Part shown: in pieces, positions 1 through 6,411 of the stretch
How positions within the stretch are numbered: the first letter of the stretch is position 1
Layout: every line of letters begins with the position of its first letter
Assembly: GCA_003648675.1 (NCBI GenBank)
Contig: QMPS01000011.1
Location: 1-10,908, forward strand
Direction: 5' to 3'
Source of the DNA: Aquificota bacterium
GTDB lineage: Bacteria; Thermosulfidibacterota; Thermosulfidibacteria; Thermosulfidibacterales; B14-G1
Length of the DNA stretch: 10,908 bases
Made by a program: the position numbers and the translations under genes
The notes under the pieces: model-generated
What the model saw: only the letters and a program-made list of their open reading frames with translations
Told to the model about the DNA's origin: nothing
Databases searched by the model: none

Positions 1-1
1 A

Positions 2-352
2 GACGCCACAGCCACCGGCCACTACGCCCAGGCCACCGGGTTTGGTGCTACCGCCTACGGCGCAAACTCACTCGCTGGGGCCTACGACACCGCCGTGGGT
101 TACAACGCCCAGGTAACGGCAGACGGCAGTGTGGCAGTTGGTGCCAACTCACAAGTCAACGCCCCCAACGGCACAGCCGTGGGCGCTGACAGCGTGGTCA
201 ATGCCGAGGGCGGAACAGCTCTTGGGCAGGGTGCCAGGGTCGAATCCACCGCCACCGGTGGAAGCGTGGCCCTAGGCCAAGGCTCCGTGGCCGAGAGAAA
301 GAGGGTGGTCTCCGTTGGCCGCAAGGGTACAACCGCCGTATCAGTCACGTAG
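2..352 (+). CDS. YadA-like trimeric autotransporter adhesin, head-domain fragment (5' end outside window, frameshifted at its 3' end)
   Basis: This is the passenger head of a surface adhesin that trimerises and is held in the outer membrane by a C-terminal barrel. It is open from the window edge and shows the left-handed beta-roll repeats of YadA heads: units of about 14 residues beginning TAVGYN, VAVGAN, TAVGAD, TALGQG and SVALGQG. The last unit runs into RVVSVG, the usual head-to-neck transition. After VVSVGRKG the frame gives seven unrelated residues and a TAG at 350-352, whereas the expected neck continues in another frame from about 328. I read this as half of one broken gene, not a separate protein. 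The true start lies upstream and is not visible, so total length and signal peptide are unknown. The family is clear from the repeats; the ligand cannot be inferred. Confidence 0.8.
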   Translation, partial: DATATGHYAQATGFGATAYGANSLAGAYDTAVGYNAQVTADGSVAVGANSQVNAPNGTAVGADSVVNAEGGTALGQGARVESTATGGSVALGQGSVAERKRVVSVGRKGTTAVSVT

Positions 353-678
353 CTGATGCCGTTAGACCTCACGACGCCGTCAATAAGAGACAGCTGGATA
401 GGGAGATCGACCGGCTAGACGACCGCATCGACTTGCTCAGTGACCGCATCGACTCTGTGGGTGCCATGTCTGCTGCCTACTCCGCCGTCATCCCCAACGC
501 CAGGGCCAAGGGCAACACCCAGTTGTCCTTCGGTATGGGTGTCTATAGAGGGCAAGCGGGCTTCGCCGCTGGTCTCTTCCACTACTTCGCCAAAGGTAAC
601 CTCCTTCTCAACGTGGGTGCCGCTACCACCACCGAGGGAGAAACCTCCCTGAGGGCTGGATTCACCATCGGCTGGTAA
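328..678 (+). pseudogene. YadA-like adhesin neck, coiled-coil stalk and outer-membrane anchor (continuation of the preceding fragment in a shifted frame)
   Basis: In the frame starting at 328 the product reads YNRRISHVADAV, then DAVNKRQL, the typical YadA neck. A short stalk follows with a perfect 4-3 spacing of L, I, L, I, L, I, V. The final 70 or so residues, from GAMSAAYSAVIP onward, match the YadA anchor (four strands per subunit, forming a 12-strand trimeric barrel). It ends in ...FTIGW, and a terminal aromatic residue is typical of substrates of the outer-membrane assembly machinery. No start codon with a ribosome binding site exists in this frame, so it can only be expressed joined to the upstream head. 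Adding one G to the GGG at 325-327 restores a continuous reading frame with RKGYNRRI across the junction. It could be a sequencing error, a recent mutation or, less likely, recoding. A strong terminator follows 18 nt after the stop. Confidence 0.8.
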
Positions 679-696
679 GCCTAACTAGAACTAGAA

Positions 697-730
697 AAGG
701 GCGGGGTCAAAGACCCCGCCCTTCTTTTTT
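697..730 (+). terminator. Intrinsic terminator of the adhesin gene
   Basis: A perfect 12-bp stem (697-708 with 712-723) rich in G and C, a 3-nt AAA loop, and a run of six T directly after C724. It starts 18 nt after the adhesin stop. Read on the minus strand the same stem is followed by TTCT, so it may also stop transcripts arriving from the convergent leuS/GGDEF side, though less efficiently. Confidence 0.92.
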
Positions 731-751
731 ACCCAACACCCAACAGGGAAA

Positions 752-769
752 GGGCTGCGGAGGCAGCCC
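752..769 (-). terminator. Weak hairpin downstream of the GAF/GGDEF gene, possible minus-strand terminator
   Basis: A 7-bp perfect stem, GGGCTGC with GCAGCCC, around a GGAG loop, about 65 nt beyond the minus-strand GAF/GGDEF stop. On the minus strand only TTT follows before C, so it is a poor terminator alone; the stronger hairpin at 697-730 lies just beyond it. Function is inferred from position. Confidence 0.3.
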
Positions 770-785
770 CTCTAACTTTTCACTT

Positions 786-799
786 TCGACCTTCGACCT
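786..799. repeat. Two tandem copies of a 7-bp unit (TCGACCT) in a pyrimidine-rich intergenic stretch
   Basis: Two exact copies of TCGACCT lie back to back in the gap between the converging adhesin and GAF/GGDEF genes. The surrounding stretch, about 777-820, is rich in short TTYACYY-like words (TTTCACTTT, TTTACCC, TTTCACTTG), recalling the octamer array upstream of miaA. No ORF or other signal is seen here. Confidence 0.5.
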
Positions 800-834
800 T
801 TACCCTAACTCCGCCTTTCACTTGCCACTAGCCC

Positions 835-1833
835 TTAGCCTCTACCATATATTACTACCTTAGATCCCTTCACCCTTTTGGCCTCGTAAAGGGCTTCCTC
901 CAGGTTATGGAGAAGCTCTTTTTCATCATCCGCATCCTGGGGATAGGTAACAACAGCCCCTTTGAAATACACATAACGGGGATCCGTCTGGGCCCAGTAG
1001 CCCCCTTCAAAGGCTTCCAAAATCTCCCGGGCTTTCCTCGAAGCTTCCTCTTTATCGGACTCAGGCATGATAACCACCATCTTTGCACCGCTATACCTAG
1101 CCACCACATCAAAGCGCCTAACCCTGGACTTGATAAGCTCTGCCACATCCCTTAGAAGCTGGTCCCCCTTCACATGGCCAAAGGCGGAGTTGTAGTTAGC
1201 CATGCCAGCTATGGAGAAGAGCATAAGGGAAAAGGGATGCCGGGTCTCATCGGCTCTGAGGATCTCCCTGTAAAGGAGTTCATGGAAATGCTTGAAGTTG
1301 TAAAGCTCAGTAAGGGGATCGATATTGATGAAGGAGATGAGCTTATCCTTGGTCTCATAGTAGTCCAGGGCCACCACGGTGAGAAGGGCCATATCCTGCA
1401 AGAACTCCAAGGCCTCTCCCTGGAAGGCATCGTCTCTATCACTGTCAGCGAAAAGCACCCCTAACACCTCGTCTTTCCCCCTCACCAGGGGAACCACCAC
1501 CAGGGATTTGTAGGGATGCTCAAAGCCCTTCCCATAAAGGGATTCTCCCTCCTTCACTACCAGAATCCTGGGGTTCTGGAGAATCTGATTAATGAGGTCG
1601 TGACCAGGAGAAGCGTGAAGCTCCTTGATATAGGAATAACTCAATCCCCTAGAGATTTTAACTCTCACCCCGCCATGTTCATCAATAAGAAGCACGCCAC
1701 AGGAGAGACAGTCCAACACTTTCTTAACAGAATCGGCCACCAAGGAGAGGACCTCCTCAGCATAGAGTTGAGAAGCCATCTCCTTCAAGCCTTGCCTCAA
1801 CACCTCCATTCGCCTCTCACAATCCATCCTCAT
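835..1833 (-). CDS. GAF domain protein with degenerate (probably catalytically inactive) GGDEF domain
   Basis: A cytoplasmic signalling protein of about 332 residues with no membrane segment. A GAF-type sensor fold spans roughly residues 20-160 (GVLLIDE, then SLVVVPLVRG and VLGVLFAD), and a GGDEF-fold domain roughly 165-330. The GGDEF fold is recognised by DPLTELYN (172-179), FGHVKGDQLL and VARY. The catalytic signature is SGAKM (248-252) instead of GGDEF/GGEEF, and the two metal-binding aspartates of the usual D-I-D strand are S207 and A209. Diguanylate cyclase activity is therefore not expected. RRFD (239-242) sits exactly five residues before the signature, where the RxxD inhibitory site of diguanylate cyclases lies, so c-di-GMP or another nucleotide might still bind; this is inference. 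The ATG at 1833 is chosen because GGAGG (1839-1843) lies 5 nt upstream; an in-frame TTG at 1845 would place that motif inside the gene. It begins 24 nt after leuS and is probably co-transcribed with it. Confidence 0.88.
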   Translation of the reverse strand: MRMDCERRMEVLRQGLKEMASQLYAEEVLSLVADSVKKVLDCLSCGVLLIDEHGGVRVKISRGLSYSYIKELHASPGHDLINQILQNPRILVVKEGESLYGKGFEHPYKSLVVVPLVRGKDEVLGVLFADSDRDDAFQGEALEFLQDMALLTVVALDYYETKDKLISFINIDPLTELYNFKHFHELLYREILRADETRHPFSLMLFSIAGMANYNSAFGHVKGDQLLRDVAELIKSRVRRFDVVARYSGAKMVVIMPESDKEEASRKAREILEAFEGGYWAQTDPRYVYFKGAVVTYPQDADDEKELLHNLEEALYEAKRVKGSKVVIYGRG

Positions 1834-1838
1834 ACCTT

Positions 1839-1843
1839 CCTCC
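1839..1843 (-). promoter_or_regulatory. Ribosome binding site fixing the GAF/GGDEF start
   Basis: GGAGG on the minus strand, 5 nt before the ATG at 1833 and inside the 24-nt gap after the leuS TGA. It argues against the upstream TTG at 1845. Confidence 0.7.
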
Positions 1844-1857
1844 AATCTTGGTTTCTC

Positions 1858-4455
1858 TCAATGGGCCACAATGTTAACCAACCTGTCAGGCACCACTACC
1901 ACTTTTCTTACGGTCTTACCCTCCAGATGTCGTTTCACATTGTCCAAAGCAAGGGCCTTCTCCTCCAGCCTCTCCCGAGGGGTTCCCGGAGTAGCCATGA
2001 AACGGGCCCTCACCTTACCGTTAACCTGAACCACTATGGTGATCTCTTCCTCCTGGGCCAGCTTTTCACTATACCCAGGCCATTCCTGCAAACATATACT
2101 GGGCTCATTGCCAAGCATTTCCCAAAGCTCCTCGCAGATGTGAGGAGTGAAGGGCACCAGCATGAGGAGGATCTTCTCCATAGCATCTCTCATCACTCCC
2201 CTCACCTGCTCATCTCCCCAGTCCACCTTCTTCTCTGTATCGTAGAGGAGGTTGAGGAACTCCATAACCGCCGCAATGGCCGTGTTGAAGTGGAAGTCCT
2301 TCTCTATATCCTGGGTCACCTTCTTTACGGTCTGGTGAAGCTTCCTCACTACGGCTTTGAGAGGCCCTGAAAGGGCAGAGGCATCCACACGGTCTCCCTC
2401 TCGGAGCTCACCAGCATGGGTATGAACAAAACGCCACAGCCTAGTGAGGAAGCGATAGCATCCCTCTATGCCCTGATCGCTCCAATCCAGATCCTTCTCA
2501 GGAGGGGCAGCAAACAGAAGGAAAAGACGAGCAGTATCAGCGCCGTAGCGTTTTATCATCTCATCCGGATCGACCACATTGCACCTGGACTTGGACATCT
2601 TCTCCGAGCGGCCCACCTCCACCTTCAGGCCACAGACTCGGCCCCCATCCTCTTTCAAACAGGTAAGATCAGAAGAGACTTCATGGGGATAGAGCCAGCC
2701 GTGCTTGGGACAGCGATGGGTCTCCTTCACTACCATACCCTGGGTAAGGAGGTGGGAGAAGGGCTCGTCTACCTTCACATAGCCCAAATCCCTGAGGACC
2801 CTAGTGTAGAAGCGAGAGTAGAGGAGGTGAAGCACGGCGTGTTCAATGCCCCCGATGTATTGGTCCACAGGGCACCAGTAGTCCACAGCCTCTTCCGAAA
2901 AGGGCCCTTGGTCGTACCCGGGAGAGCAGTAGCGGAAGTAGTACCAAGAAGACTCCACGAAGGTGTCCATGGTATCCGTCTCCCGTCGGGCAGGACCTCC
3001 ACACTTGGGGCAGGTGGTCTTGACGAACTCCTCCACCTGCTCCAAGGGGTTTCCAGTACCGGTGAAAGGGGCATTCTTGGGAAGGCGAACGGGTAGATCC
3101 TCCTCGGGCACCGGCACAACACCGCACTCATCACAATAGACCACGGGAATGGGAGCACCCCAGTAGCGCTGACGAGAGATACCCCAATCCCTAAGACGGT
3201 AGGCCACAGCTCCTTTGCCCCACCCCTGCTCCTCCATGTACCGGACGATGGCCTTCATGGCCTCCCGGTTGTCCATTTCCGTGAACCGCTCTGAATTGAC
3301 CAAGACCCCGTCTTCCTCGTAGGCCCCTTCCATCCTCTCAGGGTCCAGCTCCTCCCCCGGAGGCTGGATCACCACTCTGATAGGAAGACCATACTTTTCG
3401 GCAAACTCGAAATCCCTCTGGTCATGGGCAGGCACCGCCATAATAGCCCCCGTCCCATACTCCACCAGGACAAAGTTGGCCACATAGACAGGCACCCGCT
3501 CTCCCGTGAATGGATTCACGCAGTAAGAGCCAGTGAAGATTCCCTCCTTCTCCGTCTCCTCCATGGTGCGTTCCCTCTGGGACTGCTTTTTGACCCTCTC
3601 TACAAAGGCCAGGACCTGGTCCTTGTTAGGATTCCCCTCTACGAGCTCCTCCAACCGAGGATACTCAGGAGCCACACTCATGAAGGTAACGCCGTAGACG
3701 GTATCGGGACGGGTGGTGAAAACTTCTATGGGTTCCTTCCCCCCCTCTAAAGGAAAGCGGATGAGGGCACCTTCGGAGCGCCCTATCCAATTCCTCTGCA
3801 TGGTGAGAACGCTCTCAGGCCAACACCCTTTCAGTTTCTCCAGGCCCTCCAAGAGCTCCTCAGCATAGTGGGTAGTCTTGAAAAACCACTGCTCAAGCTC
3901 CTTCTCCACCACCTCATTGCCGCAACGCCAGCAACAGCCCCCTTCCACCTGCTCATTGGCCAACACGGTATGGCAATGCTCGCACCAGTTGACGTGGGAC
4001 TTCTTCCTGTAGGCCAGCCCCTTCTCCAACATCTGGATGAAGATCTTCTGCTCCCATCTGTAGTACTCCTCATCGCAGGTGGCCAACTCCCGAGACCAAT
4101 CATAGCTGAAACCCAGCCTTTTGAGCTGCTTTCTCATGTAGTCGATATTCTCGTAAGTCCATTTGGCAGGATGGACACCGTGCTGAATAGCGGCGTTCTC
4201 GGCAGGAAGGCCAAAGGCGTCCCATCCCATGGGATGGAGGACATTGTACCCCCTCATGGACATGAAACGGGCCACCACATCGCCTATGGAGTAGTTGCGC
4301 ACATGGCCCATGTGAATCCTGCCAGAAGGATAGGGAAACATCTCCAAACAATAGTACTTGGCCTTACCAGGCTCCTCCCTCACCTGGTAGAGGTTTCCCT
4401 CTTCCCAGTATTTCTGCCACTTGAGCTCTATAGCCTCAGGGTCGTATTTCTCCAT
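1858..4455 (-). CDS. leuS: Leucyl-tRNA synthetase
   Basis: Class I aminoacyl-tRNA synthetase that charges tRNA-Leu in the cytoplasm. The 865-residue length is typical of bacterial LeuRS. The HIGH motif is HMGH (48-51) and the KMSKS motif is exact (619-623). The CP1 editing domain, about 225-415, holds the threonine-rich TTRPDT (247-252) and [16 protein letters not shown] with the conserved editing aspartate D345, so proofreading should be intact. Cysteine pairs CEHC (158-161) with CWRC (175-178), and CDEC (441-444) with CPKC (482-485), look like zinc sites. The leucine-specific insertion before KMSKS also has C582, H585, C599 and C608. The anticodon-binding and C-terminal domains are present ([22 protein letters not shown]). 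The ATG at 4455 is preceded by AGGAGG, and [14 protein letters not shown] is the usual N-terminus; upstream in-frame codons run into intergenic repeats. No T-box-like leader is seen in the short 5' region. Confidence 0.98.
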   Translation of the reverse strand: MEKYDPEAIELKWQKYWEEGNLYQVREEPGKAKYYCLEMFPYPSGRIHMGHVRNYSIGDVVARFMSMRGYNVLHPMGWDAFGLPAENAAIQHGVHPAKWTYENIDYMRKQLKRLGFSYDWSRELATCDEEYYRWEQKIFIQMLEKGLAYRKKSHVNWCEHCHTVLANEQVEGGCCWRCGNEVVEKELEQWFFKTTHYAEELLEGLEKLKGCWPESVLTMQRNWIGRSEGALIRFPLEGGKEPIEVFTTRPDTVYGVTFMSVAPEYPRLEELVEGNPNKDQVLAFVERVKKQSQRERTMEETEKEGIFTGSYCVNPFTGERVPVYVANFVLVEYGTGAIMAVPAHDQRDFEFAEKYGLPIRVVIQPPGEELDPERMEGAYEEDGVLVNSERFTEMDNREAMKAIVRYMEEQGWGKGAVAYRLRDWGISRQRYWGAPIPVVYCDECGVVPVPEEDLPVRLPKNAPFTGTGNPLEQVEEFVKTTCPKCGGPARRETDTMDTFVESSWYYFRYCSPGYDQGPFSEEAVDYWCPVDQYIGGIEHAVLHLLYSRFYTRVLRDLGYVKVDEPFSHLLTQGMVVKETHRCPKHGWLYPHEVSSDLTCLKEDGGRVCGLKVEVGRSEKMSKSRCNVVDPDEMIKRYGADTARLFLLFAAPPEKDLDWSDQGIEGCYRFLTRLWRFVHTHAGELREGDRVDASALSGPLKAVVRKLHQTVKKVTQDIEKDFHFNTAIAAVMEFLNLLYDTEKKVDWGDEQVRGVMRDAMEKILLMLVPFTPHICEELWEMLGNEPSICLQEWPGYSEKLAQEEEITIVVQVNGKVRARFMATPGTPRERLEEKALALDNVKRHLEGKTVRKVVVVPDRLVNIVAH

Positions 4456-4462
4456 TGCCTTT

Positions 4463-4468
4463 CCTCCT
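4463..4468 (-). promoter_or_regulatory. Ribosome binding site fixing the leuS start
   Basis: A consensus AGGAGG on the minus strand, 7 nt before the ATG at 4455. It rules out a longer leuS product starting near 4614. Confidence 0.85.
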
Positions 4469-4496
4469 AGGATGCTGAAAATTGAGGCCCAGTGTG

Positions 4497-4524
4497 ATTT
4501 AACACAGGGAAAATGGTCAGGCAA
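4497..4524 (-). promoter_or_regulatory. Candidate sigma70-type promoter for leuS
   Basis: On the minus strand TTGCCT (4524-4519, four matches to TTGACA) is followed after 16 nt by TTAAAT (4502-4497, four matches to TATAAT). The transcript would begin near 4490, giving a leader of about 35 nt. That is too short for a T-box riboswitch. Support is sequence match only. Confidence 0.35.
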
Positions 4525-4551
4525 CAAGTAGGTGGACGAGTAGATGAGTTC

Positions 4552-4642
4552 ATGGGTAGAAGGGTAAAAGGATCCATGGATGAAGGAGATACTATGAGCT
4601 TCCACTCCATTCACCCATTTACCCGTTCACCCGTTTACCCAT
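4552..4642. repeat. Extended imperfect inverted repeat in the leuS-miaA intergenic region
   Basis: The G-rich side (4552-4588) can pair in steps with the C-rich octamer array. ATGGATGAAGGAG (4576-4588) pairs with CTCCATTCACCCAT (4605-4618) except for one mismatch and one bulge. Further out GGGTAAA (4562-4568) is an exact complement of TTTACCC (4618-4624), and ATGGGTA (4552-4558) of TACCCAT (4636-4642). The steps need internal loops and share one base, so the full hairpin is an inference. It would lie in the miaA leader or promoter region. Confidence 0.55.
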
Positions 4643-4646
4643 TTAC
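4609..4646. repeat. Tandem octamer array, consensus RTTYACCC, nearly five units
   Basis: Units ATTCACCC, ATTTACCC, GTTCACCC, GTTTACCC and the partial ATTTAC follow without spacing. Variation is confined to positions 1 (A/G) and 4 (C/T). The array lies 23 nt upstream of the miaA ATG. The adjoining stretch 4554-4588 keeps an 8-nt period with the complementary theme (GGGTAGAA, GGGTAAAA). No coding potential is apparent and the function is unknown. Confidence 0.85.
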
Positions 4647-4669
4647 TGCGAAAGGGGGAGAGAAACAAG

Positions 4670-5581
4670 ATGAAGGGCAAGGTACTCATTCTGGGTGGAC
4701 CCACAGCCACAGGTAAAAGCACCACTGCTATCTGGCTGGCAGAGAACCTCCCCGGAGAGGTGATCAACGCCGATTCTCTCCTCTTCTACCGTCATCTGGA
4801 CATTGGGACTGCTAAGCCCTCTATCCAGGACAGGAACCGGGTGCCTCACCACCTCATAGACATCCTAGACCCTGACCAGGAGTTCGACGCCTATCGCTAC
4901 GCCCAGACAGCATCCCAGGTGATCCAAGAGGTGTGGTCCAGGGAAAAGCTCCCCATCGTAGTGGGAGGGACGGGCTTCTACATGAAGGCCCTTATGGAGG
5001 GCCTGCCCCCTCTGGTGGACAAGGACCCCCTTTTGAGAAAAAGACTCCTAGAAGAAGAGGAAGCCAAGCCAGGCACCCTCCATGCAAGGCTCATGGAAGT
5101 GGACCCCGAAGTCGCCAAGGGCATCCACCCCCGGGACAAAGTGAGAGTTATAAGGGCCCTAGAGATCTTTCACCTCACAGGACGTCCCCCCCACCAGGTG
5201 TGGAGAGAGAAAAGCCCCCCCTTGAAAGCCTCTTTTCTGAAGATAGCCTTACACCTTCCCAGGGAAGAACTCTACGCCCGAATAGATGCCAGGGCCGTGG
5301 AGATGGTGAAAAAGGGCCTCCTGGAAGAGACCCAAAGGATCCTAAACATGGGCTACCCTCCCACCATCAAACCCCTCCAGGCCATTGGATACAAGGAAGC
5401 TACACTCTATCTCCAGGGACTACTCTCCAAAGAGGAAATGATAAAAGAAATCCAGAGAAAAACCCGGAATTACGCCAAGAGACAGATCACCTGGTTCAAG
5501 AAGGAAGGGTTCATATGGCTCCCACCACAACCCCAGAAAATCCTTGAAAAGGTAGAAGACTGGATTGAAGAGCAACCCTAA
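4670..5581 (+). CDS. miaA: tRNA dimethylallyltransferase (isopentenyltransferase)
   Basis: Transfers a dimethylallyl group from dimethylallyl diphosphate to N6 of A37 in tRNAs reading codons that begin with U. This is the first step of ms2i6A formation, which stabilises codon-anticodon pairing. The 303-residue length is normal for the family. The P-loop GPTATGKST lies at 10-18; NADS with the conserved D35 and DIGTAKP (44-50) follow; HHLIDILDP and VVGGTGFYMKAL (97-108) line the substrate channel. The C-terminal signature RKTRNYAKRQITWF starts at residue 263. The ATG at 4670 has a GGGGGAGAG purine tract about 8 nt upstream. It is first in a plus-strand cluster with hfq, rsmD and coaD and diverges from leuS. 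A miaA-hfq pairing is common in bacteria. No convincing promoter was found; the octamer array occupies much of the upstream gap. Confidence 0.97.
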   Translation: MKGKVLILGGPTATGKSTTAIWLAENLPGEVINADSLLFYRHLDIGTAKPSIQDRNRVPHHLIDILDPDQEFDAYRYAQTASQVIQEVWSREKLPIVVGGTGFYMKALMEGLPPLVDKDPLLRKRLLEEEEAKPGTLHARLMEVDPEVAKGIHPRDKVRVIRALEIFHLTGRPPHQVWREKSPPLKASFLKIALHLPREELYARIDARAVEMVKKGLLEETQRILNMGYPPTIKPLQAIGYKEATLYLQGLLSKEEMIKEIQRKTRNYAKRQITWFKKEGFIWLPPQPQKILEKVEDWIEEQP

Positions 5582-5614
5582 TGGTGGTAAATAAAGCCAA
5601 AAAGAGGAGACTAT

Positions 5615-5872
5615 ATGAAGGGGAAGCTCAACCTCCAAGACGCATTTCTGAATCAGCTCCGGAAGAGCCGGACGCCTGTCTACGTCTACCTGGTAAACGG
5701 GGTGAAGCTCAACGGACGGATAGGGGGATTTGACAACTTCACCGTCATCCTCACCAGCGACATGGGACAGCAGCTGGTCTTCAAGCACGCCATCTCCAGC
5801 ATTTCGCCCGTTAGGCCCCAAGAGGTCATCAACTTCACTCCAGAAGCCGCTGAGAAGAGCCTTATACCGTGA
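5615..5872 (+). CDS. hfq: RNA chaperone Hfq
   Basis: An Sm-like protein that forms hexameric rings and helps small RNAs pair with mRNAs. The 85 residues hold the full fold. The N-terminal helix [11 protein letters not shown] has Q8 and D9 at the positions known from E. coli Hfq. Sm1 covers [11 protein letters not shown] through FDNFTVIL, with D40 and F42. Sm2 contains FKHAISS (56-62), with the family's YKHAIS tyrosine replaced by phenylalanine. K57 and H58 of the proximal uridine-binding site are kept. The GFDNFTV core is like that of Firmicutes Hfq rather than the SFDQF form of proteobacteria. The C-terminal tail after P65 is about 20 residues, shorter than in E. coli. It starts 33 nt after miaA with AGAGGAG upstream of the ATG, and its TGA overlaps the GTG start of rsmD. 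Confidence 0.97.
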   Translation: MKGKLNLQDAFLNQLRKSRTPVYVYLVNGVKLNGRIGGFDNFTVILTSDMGQQLVFKHAISSISPVRPQEVINFTPEAAEKSLIP

Positions 5873-6411
5873 TCCGCATCATCGGGGGTGAGGCCAAAGG
5901 CCGAAAACTGAAAAGCCCCCGGGGACAGGAGATTAGGCCCACCCTGGGGCGCATTCGCCAAGTCCTCTTTGATCTACTCCAGAGAGAAGTGCGAGAAACG
6001 TCCTTCCTGGATCTCTTCGCAGGCACCGGGATAGTGGCTTTAGAAGCCCTCAGCCGAGGAGCGTCCAGAGCTGCTCTAGTGGAAAAGAAGGGAAGCATGG
6101 TCCGCATCATCAGAGAAAACGTCTCCCTGCTGGGCTACCAGGACAGGGTCCGCATCTTTCAAGGGGACGCTATGAGAATAGCCGAAAAGCTAGCACCACT
6201 GGGGCCCTTTGGCATCATCTTCGCCGACCCACCATATACGTTTCAAGACTACGAGAAGCTCGTATCCCTCTACCTTCCCCTCTTGGACAAAGGAGGAACC
6301 CTAGCAATCCAGCATCTAAAAGCCTTTTCCCTTGCCCTACCTCCCGGATTTTCTATAAAAGAGAGGAAAGTTGGAGAGCATCTTCTTACACTGGTTACAG
6401 GGGAGGAGTGA
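5869..6411 (+). CDS. rsmD: 16S rRNA (guanine(966)-N2)-methyltransferase
   Basis: Methylates N2 of G966 (E. coli numbering) in 16S rRNA on the assembled small subunit, using S-adenosylmethionine. The 180 residues open with [17 protein letters not shown], the RsmD family start, followed by [12 protein letters not shown]. The cofactor-binding motif I is [15 protein letters not shown] (46-60) and the catalytic NPPY-class motif is DPPY (120-123). The GTG at 5869 overlaps the hfq TGA by four bases (GTGA), indicating coupled translation. Its own TGA is directly followed by the coaD ATG. The rsmD-coaD pair is widely conserved. Confidence 0.95.
   Translation: MIRIIGGEAKGRKLKSPRGQEIRPTLGRIRQVLFDLLQREVRETSFLDLFAGTGIVALEALSRGASRAALVEKKGSMVRIIRENVSLLGYQDRVRIFQGDAMRIAEKLAPLGPFGIIFADPPYTFQDYEKLVSLYLPLLDKGGTLAIQHLKAFSLALPPGFSIKERKVGEHLLTLVTGEE

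Noticed and set aside
1516..2370. Long plus-strand ORF of 284 codons opposite leuS and the GAF/GGDEF gene
   Set aside because: It spans the junction of two well-supported minus-strand genes, has no recognisable domain and is rich in His, Leu and Ser as expected of an antisense shadow.
3868..4470. 200-codon plus-strand ORF opposite the 5' part of leuS
   Set aside because: It is antisense to the conserved HIGH and zinc-binding region of leuS and has no family features of its own.
4456..4500. T-box or other amino-acid riboswitch upstream of leuS
   Set aside because: The likely leader is only about 35 nt, and no T-box core or terminator hairpin is visible.
4456..4614. 53-residue N-terminal extension of LeuS
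   Set aside because: It would be encoded by intergenic repeats and is absent from the family; AGGAGG directly precedes the ATG at 4455.
4609..4646. CRISPR-like repeats
   Set aside because: The units are 8 bp and contiguous with no spacers, and no cas gene is present.
4513..4716. Small plus-strand ORF of 67 codons across the octamer array
   Set aside because: It overlaps the miaA start out of frame, encodes repeat-derived sequence and has no ribosome binding site.
4933..5547. 204-codon ORF in another frame within miaA
   Set aside because: Its Pro, Arg and Gly-rich composition is typical of an out-of-frame reading of miaA, whose own frame is fully conserved.
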